The position numbers and the translations under genes are program-made. A stretch of DNA of 5,385 nt from Acetofilamentum sp. (GTDB taxonomy: Bacteria > Bacteroidota > Bacteroidia > Bacteroidales > JAFGUD01), in assembly GCA_020722645.1 (NCBI GenBank), contig DYKL01000248.1:1-5385 (forward strand), written 5' to 3'. The notes under the pieces are model-generated. The model had not been told where the DNA came from. It saw nothing but the letters and a program-made list of their open reading frames with translations, and made no database searches. This document shows positions 1-5,385 of the stretch, one piece after another. Each line of letters starts with the position of its first letter. The first letter of the stretch is position 1.

Positions 1-532
1 AAAATCAATTTGCTGAATATTAACGAATTACTTCAAAATATACCGAACTATTGTGATATCGCATAACTTTAAAAATATTTGCAATAAGGTATATCGGAAC
101 CGGTAAAATTTCTAGAAAAGTGAAAATCTGAAAACGCATACCGAGTTCATTTGAAGGGGTTACAATAAGTTCAATTTTTTTTTTTAAGTGGTAAAAAAAA
201 TATGTCGAAATATGTTAAATATATCATCAGAAAAGGAATTAGATGCATAAACCACGCTTTTGGCAGTTTATTATCTGAATTAGTAAGGGTTTCAACGTAA
301 AAATAAAGCATTGGACCAAGTAAAAAAGTTATTCCGATATCTATTAATGGTAAAAAATGTATTTTAAGTGCAAGTTGTATATTCTGGTGCAGGCAAAAGC
401 AAACATCACAAAAATTAAAATAAACAAACCGCTAAGATATTTATCAGCTCTGATGTGTTTTTTGCTGATAAAGAAAAATTAAATCGAAAAAATTAAACTG
501 ACTATAATCCCAAAATGTATTAGTAATTTCAT
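1..532 (-). pseudogene. Decayed N-terminal membrane domain of an AraC-type regulator (partial)
   Basis: Read on the minus strand from the ATG at 532-530, the pieces give MKLLIHFGIIVSLIFSI, an in-frame TAA at 481-479, then FFFISKKHIRADKYLSG and further hydrophobic sequence down to paired stops near 346. A different frame then gives PLIDIGITFLLGPMLYFYVE and, a little later, WFMHLIPFLMIYLTYF, up to a poly-A tract (185-175). A third frame gives ELIVTPSNELGMRFQIF and LPVPIYLIANIFKVMRYH. The last bases read VNIQQIDF in yet another frame. The order, with an LLGPxLYFYV segment, then an HLIPF segment, then a PVYLI-like helix and an 'F-N-I-ID' motif, matches the seven-helix N-terminal sensor region that precedes the AraC-type DNA-binding domain in many Bacteroidetes regulators. 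The DNA-binding part would lie left of the window. At least one nonsense codon and three frame changes make it non-functional as read. The family call is from memory of the pattern. A membrane histidine kinase with a similar N-terminus is the main alternative. Confidence 0.62.
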
Positions 533-723
533 CTGTTTATTAAAATATTTTTTTTGAATTTATAAAATGGGATTTCCCACTTTTAAAAGTTTGCTTTATG
601 TGATTGCAAATCAACGGGTTAAGCTTGTTGCGAAAAAAATCCTGATATTCTAAAATGGGAATCGCAAAGCTTAAAAACTGCGTTTAAAATTATACCTTAA
701 ATCCGCAAGTCTTTTCCTAACCC

Positions 724-743
724 GCATTATTCATAAATAATGC
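724..743. repeat. Short hairpin GCATTATT/AATAATGC
   Basis: A perfect 8-bp inverted repeat (724-731 with 736-743) around the 4-base loop CATA. A separate 6-bp GC-rich hairpin, TCCCGC/GCGGGA with loop CTTT, follows at 754-769. Both lie inside the 690-1007 element and resemble the larger hairpin at 867-897 in the bases around the stem. Confidence 0.6.
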
Positions 744-769
744 CGGCTGCCTGTCCCGCCTTTGCGGGA

Positions 770-829
770 ATTTAGAATAACTAGCAAATTTTGGGTTTTG
801 CAAACACCCAAATTTGAGTTGTTCTAAAT
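770..829. repeat. Long imperfect hairpin in the structured element
   Basis: The arm 770-796 pairs with 806-829. TTTAGAA pairs with TTCTAAA, AACT with AGTT, CAAATTT with AAATTTG and GGGT with ACCC, interrupted by a small bulge (AG at 783-784), one extra T and one mismatch. The apex around TTTTGCAAAC is itself nearly palindromic, so the stem can extend close to the centre. It starts directly after the GCGGGA hairpin without a spacer. Confidence 0.6.
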
Positions 830-866
830 CGGGGTTTCCTGAATTGCAACCCGCTAATCAACCCAC

Positions 867-897
867 ATTCATAAAAATTTTAATTATTTTTATGAAT
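867..897. repeat. Perfect 12-bp AT-rich hairpin
   Basis: ATTCATAAAAAT at 867-878 is the exact reverse complement of ATTTTTATGAAT at 886-897, with the 7-base loop TTTAATT. The flanks (AACCC before, AATTCAGGCTA after) echo the flanks of the 724-743 hairpin (AACCC before, ATGCCGGCT after), so the two look like diverged copies of one module. There is no T-tract on either strand, so it is not a standard intrinsic terminator. Confidence 0.7.
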
Positions 898-906
898 AAT
901 TCAGGC

Positions 907-979
907 TAAGTAGTTGCAGGTGAAAACACCTGACTGATGCAAACTACATGTTGCAGGTGTTTTCACCTGCAACCACTTA
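907..979. repeat. 26-bp inverted repeat whose arms are each a small palindrome
   Basis: Positions 907-932 pair with 954-979 with one mismatch (912 against 974), leaving a 21-base loop. Each arm also contains its own perfect 6-bp hairpin: CAGGTG-AAAA-CACCTG at 917-932 and CAGGTG-TTTT-CACCTG at 954-969. The DNA could therefore form either one long stem or two small ones. It abuts the right terminal repeat of the 690-1007 element. Confidence 0.8.
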
Positions 980-1077
980 CGAAAAAACTTGCGGATTTAA
1001 GGAATAAAATAAATTATTAAAATGCAACTAACCGAAACAGAAATTTTTTAAATAATCATTTTTCATTTTTTTGGCTT

Positions 1078-1112
1078 AGAAATACAGAATTTATTCTGTA
1101 TTTCTTTTTTTT
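1078..1112 (+). terminator. Strong intrinsic terminator, plus strand
   Basis: A perfect 12-bp stem (AGAAATACAGAA at 1078-1089 with TTCTGTATTTCT at 1094-1105), loop TTTA, followed by a run of T through 1112. The T-run lies on the plus-strand side, while the minus strand continues into A-rich sequence after the stem, so the signal works for left-to-right transcription. It sits 30 bases beyond the stop of the convergent minus-strand ATPase gene. No plus-strand gene is visible upstream of it in the window. It may end a transcript of the structured element, remain from a lost gene, or insulate the ATPase gene from antisense reading. Confidence 0.8.
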
Positions 1113-1141
1113 GCTTATTTATGTTATTGAAATTAAATATT

Positions 1142-2494
1142 TTACATAAAATCAAAAAGCCTATAAGTTAAATAAAGAGGAAGCGAAATTAGTTCAAATT
1201 TTACATCTTGATTTTTTGCTTTTAGACGAATTTGAGTTTCTATGTTTTGAAATTCAGGTTTATTTATGTTTAATCTAATCCCTTTTTTAAAATTATGCTC
1301 ATAAACAAACACAAAAAGCGATTTCAATGTACCTGCTTTTCCCGATTTTACTTCAACAGGAATAATTTTGTTGTTATATTCAAATAAATAATCAAGTTCT
1401 GCATTAGAGTTTTTGCTTTCACGTAACCAGTAAAACAGTTGTTTATCAATGAAATGTGGTGGCATAGTCAACAACTCCTGACCGACAAACTGTTCGGCAA
1501 GTGAACCTTCATAAAGACTCATCAATGAATCGGTGTCAATCAATCTGACTTGCAACAGGTGATTTAACAGTCCAATATCAAGAAACAGTGGTTTAAAAAC
1601 ATCTTTTGTGCCGTGTTCAAGCGGACTTTGATATGATGAAGTGTGTTTCACAAGTTTAATAATCCGGCTCATTTCTAATTTGTAAAGTGCGTTTCTTTGT
1701 GCTTCGGGGCGGATTGTTGAGCTGATATTGACATATTTGATTTTTCTGCCGATTGTTTTCGGAATTTGTCTGAAAACTGTCAAAATTTGCTGTTGTTCTG
1801 TTTTTGTGCCGTATTTTGCAAAATCATATTCAAGCGAGGTCAAAATATTTTCGTGGATGCGTTCTATTTCAATTAAATCCTGATTTTCGACATAAGTTTT
1901 TACTGCTTCGGGCATTCCTCCAATAAAAAAATACTTTCGCATCAGTTCGAGGATTTTATTATGCACAGCATCAGAGATATAATTATCTGTTTCAATTTTG
2001 TCAATAAAATCAGCAAGTTGAATTTCGTTCAAAGCCCATAAAAATTCTTTAAAATTTAAGGGGTGCATATATGCAAATTCAACTCGTCCAACCGGCATAG
2101 AATATTGCATTTGGTTCAAAGTGTGGTCGAGAAGTGAACCGGCAGCAATTACATAAAGTTCAGGTTGTTGTTCGTAAAAATACCTTAATGATGATATTGC
2201 TTCGGGGCATATTTGTATTTCGTCAATAAAAAGCAGACTAGAACCTTTTTTTATTTGTTTTTGATACATTAAACTGAGATTTTCGATAATTTGCAATGTG
2301 TTTTTTTGTCGAAAAAGTTTTTGTAAATCTTCGTTTTCTTCAAGATTTATTTTCAGGTAATTGTCGAATTCTTCTTTGCCGAATTTGTCAATTGTGTATG
2401 TTTTTCCCACTTGTCTGGCACCGCGAACCAGCAAAGGTTTACGAGAGGTTCTGTTTTTCCAGTCTTTCAGATAATCTTCAAAATATCGTTTCAT
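1142..2494 (-). CDS. AAA_14/DUF4143 ATP-binding protein
   Basis: A 450-residue P-loop ATPase of the family with an N-terminal AAA_14 domain and a C-terminal DUF4143 domain (COG1373 type). Visible motifs: Walker A GARQVGKT (residues 25-32), Walker B LLFIDEIQ (87-94), a sensor-1-like strand VIAAGS (115-120), the family signature VGRVEFAYMHPLNFKEF (135-151) and GGMPEA (192-197). Near the C-terminus AELDYL (365-370) followed by IPVEVKSGKAG (378-388) has the D...ExK spacing of a PD-(D/E)XK nuclease-like fold. Length is normal and no lesion is seen. The frame stays open back to a TTG at 2503, but I chose the ATG at 2494-2492, which gives the usual MKRYFEDYLKDW beginning. The cellular role is unknown; members are often accessory, multi-copy genes and are presumably cytoplasmic. 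It is transcribed alone, divergently from the oxidoreductase, with a perfect TAnnTTTG element 27 bases upstream of the start. Family is confident; function and nuclease activity are not established. Confidence 0.93.
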   Translation of the reverse strand: MKRYFEDYLKDWKNRTSRKPLLVRGARQVGKTYTIDKFGKEEFDNYLKINLEENEDLQKLFRQKNTLQIIENLSLMYQKQIKKGSSLLFIDEIQICPEAISSLRYFYEQQPELYVIAAGSLLDHTLNQMQYSMPVGRVEFAYMHPLNFKEFLWALNEIQLADFIDKIETDNYISDAVHNKILELMRKYFFIGGMPEAVKTYVENQDLIEIERIHENILTSLEYDFAKYGTKTEQQQILTVFRQIPKTIGRKIKYVNISSTIRPEAQRNALYKLEMSRIIKLVKHTSSYQSPLEHGTKDVFKPLFLDIGLLNHLLQVRLIDTDSLMSLYEGSLAEQFVGQELLTMPPHFIDKQLFYWLRESKNSNAELDYLFEYNNKIIPVEVKSGKAGTLKSLFVFVYEHNFKKGIRLNINKPEFQNIETQIRLKAKNQDVKFELISLPLYLTYRLFDFM

Positions 2495-2521
2495 TTTCAA
2501 CAATTTTTATTATAATAATTG

Positions 2522-2558
2522 CAAAGATACTTGGATTTTTTCAAATTTATTCACAAAA
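2522..2558 (-). promoter_or_regulatory. Bacteroidetes-type promoter for the ATPase gene
   Basis: On the minus strand TATCTTTG (2529-2522) matches the TAnnTTTG -7 consensus exactly. A TTTTG at 2558-2554 could serve as the -33 element with a 24-base spacer, slightly longer than usual; another TTTG at 2545-2542 is too close. The start codon at 2494 follows after a short AT-rich leader. The -7 element overlaps the first of the 33-bp repeats, and the equivalent place in the second repeat reads TATGTTTT, one base from the consensus, so tandem starts are possible. Confidence 0.6.
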
Positions 2559-2625
2559 CATACTTGTATTTTTGCATATTTTTCAACAAAACACATTTGG
2601 ATTTGTGTAAAACTACGCTGAAATG
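2527..2625. repeat. Imperfect direct repeats with 33-bp period in the divergent promoter region
   Basis: Copies begin at 2527, 2560 and 2593, exactly 33 bases apart. Copies 1 and 2 agree at 27 of 33 positions (both start ATACTTG and end CAAAAC or ACAAAAC). Copy 3 (ACATTTGGATTTG...) keeps only about its first dozen positions. They cover most of the upstream control region of the ATPase gene. They could be an operator array, a promoter duplication, or simple tandem duplication in AT-rich DNA. A short plus-strand frame through them has an 11-residue periodicity simply because 33 is a multiple of three; I do not think it is coding. Confidence 0.6.
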
Positions 2626-2684
2626 TTTTTTAAAAAACGTAAACCGAATAAAAGCTGTATGTGAGACTTTTGACAAATTAAATA

Positions 2685-2707
2685 TTTGTACAATTGAATT
2701 ATATTTG
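2685..2707 (+). promoter_or_regulatory. Bacteroidetes-type -7 element for the oxidoreductase gene
   Basis: TATATTTG at 2700-2707 is an exact TAnnTTTG, 15 bases before the ATG at 2723. Upstream, TTTG occurs at 2685-2688 (spacer 11, too short) and at 2669-2672 (spacer 27, too long), so the -33 partner is weak. AATATTTG at 2681-2688 is a second, one-mismatch -7 candidate. If 2700-2707 is used, the leader is only about ten bases and lacks a Shine-Dalgarno sequence, which is tolerated in this phylum. Confidence 0.5.
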
Positions 2708-2722
2708 CAGCAAAATTATTAA

Positions 2723-3982
2723 ATGGACAGATTTGATGTTATTGTAATTGGAGCAGGTGCAGCAGGTTTGATTGCTGCCGGAAGATTGGCTGAAAACGGA
2801 GCAAGTGTCTTGCTTATTGAAAAAAATGAAAAAGCCGCTAAAAAATTATTTATTTCCGGAAAGGGTAGGTGCAATATTACAAATCAATCGCCTCAATCTG
2901 AATATTTCAAAAATATATTTCCCTCCGGCAAATACTTAAAACACGCTTTTGGCATTTTTTTTAATGATGATATTATTAACTTGTTGGCAAAATTGGGTGT
3001 TAAAACAAAGCTTGAACGCGGAAACCGTGTTTTTCCGGTTAGCGACAAATCTTCTGATGTTGTTAATGCTTTGCTTAAATATAATCTTAAAAATAATGTA
3101 CAGATAAAGTATAACTGCAGTGTACAGAATCTGATTATCGAAAATAATACTGTAATTGGTGTTCAAATTACTGAAAATAACAATTCTTTAAAAATATTTT
3201 GCAACAATGTAGTTTTATGCACAGGCGGTAAATCATATCCTGCAACCGGCTCAATGGGAGATGGATATATTATGGCAAAAAATGCTGGTCATACAATTAT
3301 AAATCCCTCACCAGCATTAGTACCTCTTACTGTTACGGGTAATGTTCACGAAAAACTCAATGGATTAACATTAAAAAATATAAATGCGTCATTGTGGGTA
3401 AATGGGAAAAAATCAAGAGAAGAATTTGGTGAGTTGCTTTTTGAAAGCTACGGATTAGACGGACCTGTGATATTGACTCTCAGCAAATTTGCTCTTGAAG
3501 AGTTGAACAAAAAAAATACCGTCAAAATTGCAATAGACCTTAAACCTGCATTAAATGAGCAAAAATTAGATGCCAGATTGCAAAGAGATTTGAATGATAA
3601 CGGCAAAATGCAAATTGAAAACGTCTTTAAATTATTGTTGCCAATAAAAATGATTCCTGTATTTTTAGATGTTTTAAAAATCGAAAAATCAAAAAAATGC
3701 AATCAAATAAGTTCGAACGAACGTAAACAGATTTTAAGACAACTGAAAAATTTTGAATTTGAAGTAACAGGTAGTTTAGGATTCAAAAAAGCAATTGTTA
3801 CGGCAGGTGGTGTTAGTTTGAACGAAATAGACGGAAAAACATTGCAATCCAAAATTGTGAAAAATCTTTATTTTGCCGGTGAAATAATAGATTTAGACGC
3901 AAATACAGGTGGCTATAATTTACAAATTGCTTTTTCAACTGCATGGTTAGCCGCTGAATCAATTAGTAAAAAACAAAATTGA
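2723..3982 (+). CDS. FAD-dependent oxidoreductase, YhiN/HI0933 (COG2081) family
   Basis: A 419-residue flavoprotein, full length for the family, annotated elsewhere as NAD(P)/FAD-dependent oxidoreductase or aminoacetone oxidase family enzyme. The N-terminus has the Rossmann dinucleotide-binding motif GAGAAG (residues 10-15) ending in the acidic residue of LLIEKNE (30-36). Then come the family signatures SGKGRCNITN (45-54), CTGGKSYPATGSMGDGY (166-182), EFGELLFESYGLDGP (234-248), VTAGGVSLNEI (359-369) and the C-terminal FAD-contacting stretch FAGEIIDLDANTGGYN (384-399). No signal peptide or membrane segment is seen, so it should be cytoplasmic. The physiological substrate is unknown for most members; one clostridial relative (BaiN) reduces bile-acid intermediates, but nothing here supports that role. 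The ATG at 2723 directly precedes the Rossmann strand, so no earlier start is plausible. It is divergent from the ATPase gene and followed by 239 non-coding bases, so it is probably monocistronic. Confidence 0.95.
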   Translation: MDRFDVIVIGAGAAGLIAAGRLAENGASVLLIEKNEKAAKKLFISGKGRCNITNQSPQSEYFKNIFPSGKYLKHAFGIFFNDDIINLLAKLGVKTKLERGNRVFPVSDKSSDVVNALLKYNLKNNVQIKYNCSVQNLIIENNTVIGVQITENNNSLKIFCNNVVLCTGGKSYPATGSMGDGYIMAKNAGHTIINPSPALVPLTVTGNVHEKLNGLTLKNINASLWVNGKKSREEFGELLFESYGLDGPVILTLSKFALEELNKKNTVKIAIDLKPALNEQKLDARLQRDLNDNGKMQIENVFKLLLPIKMIPVFLDVLKIEKSKKCNQISSNERKQILRQLKNFEFEVTGSLGFKKAIVTAGGVSLNEIDGKTLQSKIVKNLYFAGEIIDLDANTGGYNLQIAFSTAWLAAESISKKQN

Positions 3983-4143
3983 AAAAATAACTGCTTTTTT
4001 TTGCGTTTGTCAAATTACGTATTTTTCTTTGCAGCACTTTTCATAGAAAGATGAAGATTTTTATTCACATATCATTTACTATCAGCAAATTTTCTCCGGT
4101 TTTTGCGGTGATCTGCTAAATTCAAAGCTTCCAGTCGCTTCTA

Positions 4144-4181
4144 GTTTCAGTGTAACGCAAAATTGAGAATTATACTGAAAC
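4144..4181. repeat. Stem-loop upstream of the MATE gene
   Basis: GTTTCAGTGTA (4144-4154) pairs with TATACTGAAAC (4171-4181) over 11 positions with one G-T wobble, and A4155 can pair with T4170, leaving a loop of about 14 bases. It lies 40 bases before the MATE start codon. No T-tract follows on either strand, so it is not an intrinsic terminator; an operator or leader structure is possible. I found no TAnnTTTG promoter between 3983 and 4221. The rest of that stretch shows no gene. Confidence 0.45.
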
Positions 4182-4221
4182 CAACTAATCTTTAATTCTT
4201 CATCTAAAAATCCTTTTTAAA

Positions 4222-5385
4222 ATGTCTATAAAAGAAAAAATGTCGCTGTTCTGGCGAGATATTTATGAATCTGTTTCGGGTAATGAGCGTGATTTTACTA
4301 CCGGCAGCATTGGACGTGCAATTCTGATACTATCCGTGCCAATGGTTTTGGAAATGATAATGGAATCTGTATTTGCGGTTGCAGATATTTTTTTCGTTTC
4401 AAAATTAGGCGCTGATGCTGTTTCTGCGGTTGGCATTACAGAATCTTTAATGTCTATTATATATTCTCTGGGCTTTGGGTTAAGTATTGGAACTGTTGCT
4501 TTGATTTCCAGAAAAATAGGAGAAAAAAACTATAACGAAGCTGCTACTGTTGCAGTAAATTCTATTTTTATAGCTGTTATTTTATCAATTTTTATTGCAG
4601 TTATTTCGTTTATTTTTTCCGAAAAACTTTTGTATTTGATGGGTGCCGAAAAATCAGTGGTAGATATCGGAGGAAACTATGCTAAGATAATGTTCGCAAC
4701 GAATAAAGTTATAATGCTGCGTTTGTAATAAATTCAGTTTTTAGAAGTGCAGGTGATGCTGCTATCTCTATGAAAATTTTGTGGATTGCAAACGGAATTA
4801 ATATAGTTTTAGACCCTGTTTTAATTTTCGGATTAGGTCCTTTTTCGCAGATGGGAGTTGACGGTGCTGCTTATGCAACTGTTATTGGCAGAGGCTTTGC
4901 TGTTGTCTATCAAATTGTTATTCTGTTCAGAGGGACAAAAAAAATTGTGATAAAAAAACATAATTTTGTTATAAAATTAGACTTAATATGGAAAACTGTT
5001 AAATTATTATTAGGTGGAATTTTCCAAAATTTGATTGTAACAATCAGTTGGCTGGTTTTGGTCAGAATAATTGCATCTTTCGGTAGTATTGTCGTTGCCG
5101 GATATACAATTGCAATAAGAATACTTATTTTTTCAATTTTACCTTCTCACGGAGTCAGTAATGCAGCAGCAACATTAACAGGGCAGAATCTTGGTGCCAA
5201 GCAGCCTTAAAGAGCTGAAAAAACAATTAAAATTACGGCATTGATAAATCTGATTTTTTTGAGTATTGTAGCTTTTGTGCTGATTTTTAATTCAGAATTC
5301 TGGATTAGTTTGTTTATTGATGATGCAGATGTTATAACGGAACTTACTTTTAAAAAGCGTGGATTTACAGGGCTTTGCTGCTGAT
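4222..5385 (+). pseudogene. MATE family efflux transporter, broken and truncated by the window edge
   Basis: The first frame (4222-4728) starts MSIKEKMSLFWRDIYESV and carries typical MATE helices: SIGRAILILSVPMVLEMIME (about residues 29-48) running into SVFAVADIFFVSKLGADAV, then a second helix around 72-96 and a third around 108-132. At 4720-4721 a codon has lost a base (or gained two): the first frame stops at 4726-4728, while the next frame continues the expected family sequence with FVINSVFRSAGDAAISMKI from 4722. It goes on through ANGINIVLDPVLIFGLGPF, VAGYTIAIRI and AAATLTGQNLGAKQP. There a TAA (5208-5210) stands where relatives have glutamate, and the same frame resumes RAEKTIKITALINLIF. 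The following SLFIDDADVITE still fits, but the frame reaches TGA at 5382-5384 in unrelated sequence, so another lesion near 5340-5350 is likely. The family spans about 450 residues and exports drugs or organic cations by H+ or Na+ antiport; about 370 residues are represented here. As read, it cannot make a full transporter. Confidence 0.88.

Larger units (their letters stand above)
690..1007. repeat. MITE-like or structured-RNA element with 31-bp terminal inverted repeats
   Basis: The ends 690-720 and 977-1007 are inverted repeats matching at 28 of 31 positions, including a perfect 16-bp core (CCTTAAATCCGCAAGT at 695-710 against 987-1002). Between them lie consecutive hairpins at 724-743, 754-769, 770-829, 832-852 (weak), 867-897 and 907-979. 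None of these crosses another, so the whole can fold as one closed multibranch structure. I see no open reading frame of useful length and no transposase motif. A hexamer TAAAAT occurs at 685-690 and again at 1005-1010 and could be a target-site duplication, but it overlaps the inverted repeats and is AT-rich, so it is weak evidence. The element could be a non-autonomous transposon, a palindromic intergenic repeat family, or a folded non-coding RNA. Copy number in the genome would decide between these. The 157 bases before it (533-689) hold only a small hairpin at 564-583 and no gene. Confidence 0.6.

Noticed and set aside
564..583. Small hairpin with loop ATTT (GGG/CCC core) and a second AAAATGGGA at 652-660
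   Set aside because: The stem is short with a mismatch and the similarity beyond nine bases is weak.
2296..2610. Plus-strand open frame antisense to the ATPase N-terminus
   Set aside because: It is the shadow of a gene with clear Walker motifs on the other strand.
2625..2638. Perfect 14-bp palindrome GTTTTTTAAAAAAC
   Set aside because: It is a simple A/T run in AT-rich DNA and likely by chance.
2519..2722. Plus-strand open frame of 67 codons ending just before the oxidoreductase start
   Set aside because: It is built from the 33-bp repeats and promoter sequence, is low in complexity and resembles no protein family. Its 11-residue periodicity follows from the DNA repeat.
2936..3702. Two minus-strand open frames inside the oxidoreductase gene (2936-3166 and 3448-3702)
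   Set aside because: Both are antisense to a full-length, well-conserved flavoprotein and show no motifs of their own.
3973..4010. Possible terminator after the oxidoreductase (A-run, short loop, T8)
   Set aside because: The stem would be almost entirely A-T pairs with no GC core, so it cannot be told from AT-rich background.
4070..4130. Minus-strand stretch reading KRLEALNLADHRKNRRKFAD, possibly the end of a relic gene
   Set aside because: Only about two dozen codons lie between stops and I recognise no family; it is too short to support.
1..5385. CRISPR array, tRNA, rRNA, toxin-antitoxin pair or phage module
   Set aside because: No regularly spaced repeat-spacer array, tRNA cloverleaf, rRNA sequence or small paired toxin-like genes were seen.

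Overview
The window looks like chromosomal DNA of an AT-rich Bacteroidetes (Bacteroidota) bacterium. The clues are perfect TAnnTTTG -7 promoter elements on both strands in front of the two intact genes, the absence of clear Shine-Dalgarno sequences with A-rich stretches before the start codons, and gene families that are common in that phylum: a membrane-anchored AraC-type regulator, an AAA_14/DUF4143 ATPase and a MATE exporter. No species can be named from the sequence.

Layout. (1) 1-532, minus strand: the decayed N-terminal membrane part of what looks like an AraC-type regulator, broken by a nonsense codon and several frameshifts and running off the left edge. (2) 533-1141: no gene on either strand. 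Positions 690-1007 hold a compact element with 31-bp imperfect terminal inverted repeats enclosing a series of hairpins (MITE-like, or a folded RNA). It is followed by a strong plus-strand terminator at 1078-1112 with no recognisable plus-strand gene to terminate. (3) 1142-2494, minus strand: an intact AAA_14/DUF4143 ATP-binding protein. (4) 2495-2722: a divergent promoter region carrying imperfect 33-bp direct repeats. (5) 2723-3982, plus strand: an intact FAD-dependent oxidoreductase of the YhiN/HI0933 family. (6) 3983-4221: intergenic, with an 11-12 bp stem-loop before the next gene. (7) 4222 to the right edge, plus strand: a MATE multidrug exporter gene broken by one frameshift, one nonsense codon and probably a third lesion near the edge.

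The genes do not form an obvious pathway. Two intact genes are transcribed divergently from a shared control region, and a decaying gene lies on each outer side. The broken genes carry substitutions that create stops as well as indels, and only one indel clearly sits in a long homopolymer. That pattern fits genuine gene decay better than sequencing error alone, though read support is needed to be sure. I see no convincing new enzymatic system. The least explained part is the structured non-coding element at 690-1007 with its orphan terminator, followed by the 33-bp repeats in the divergent promoter region.
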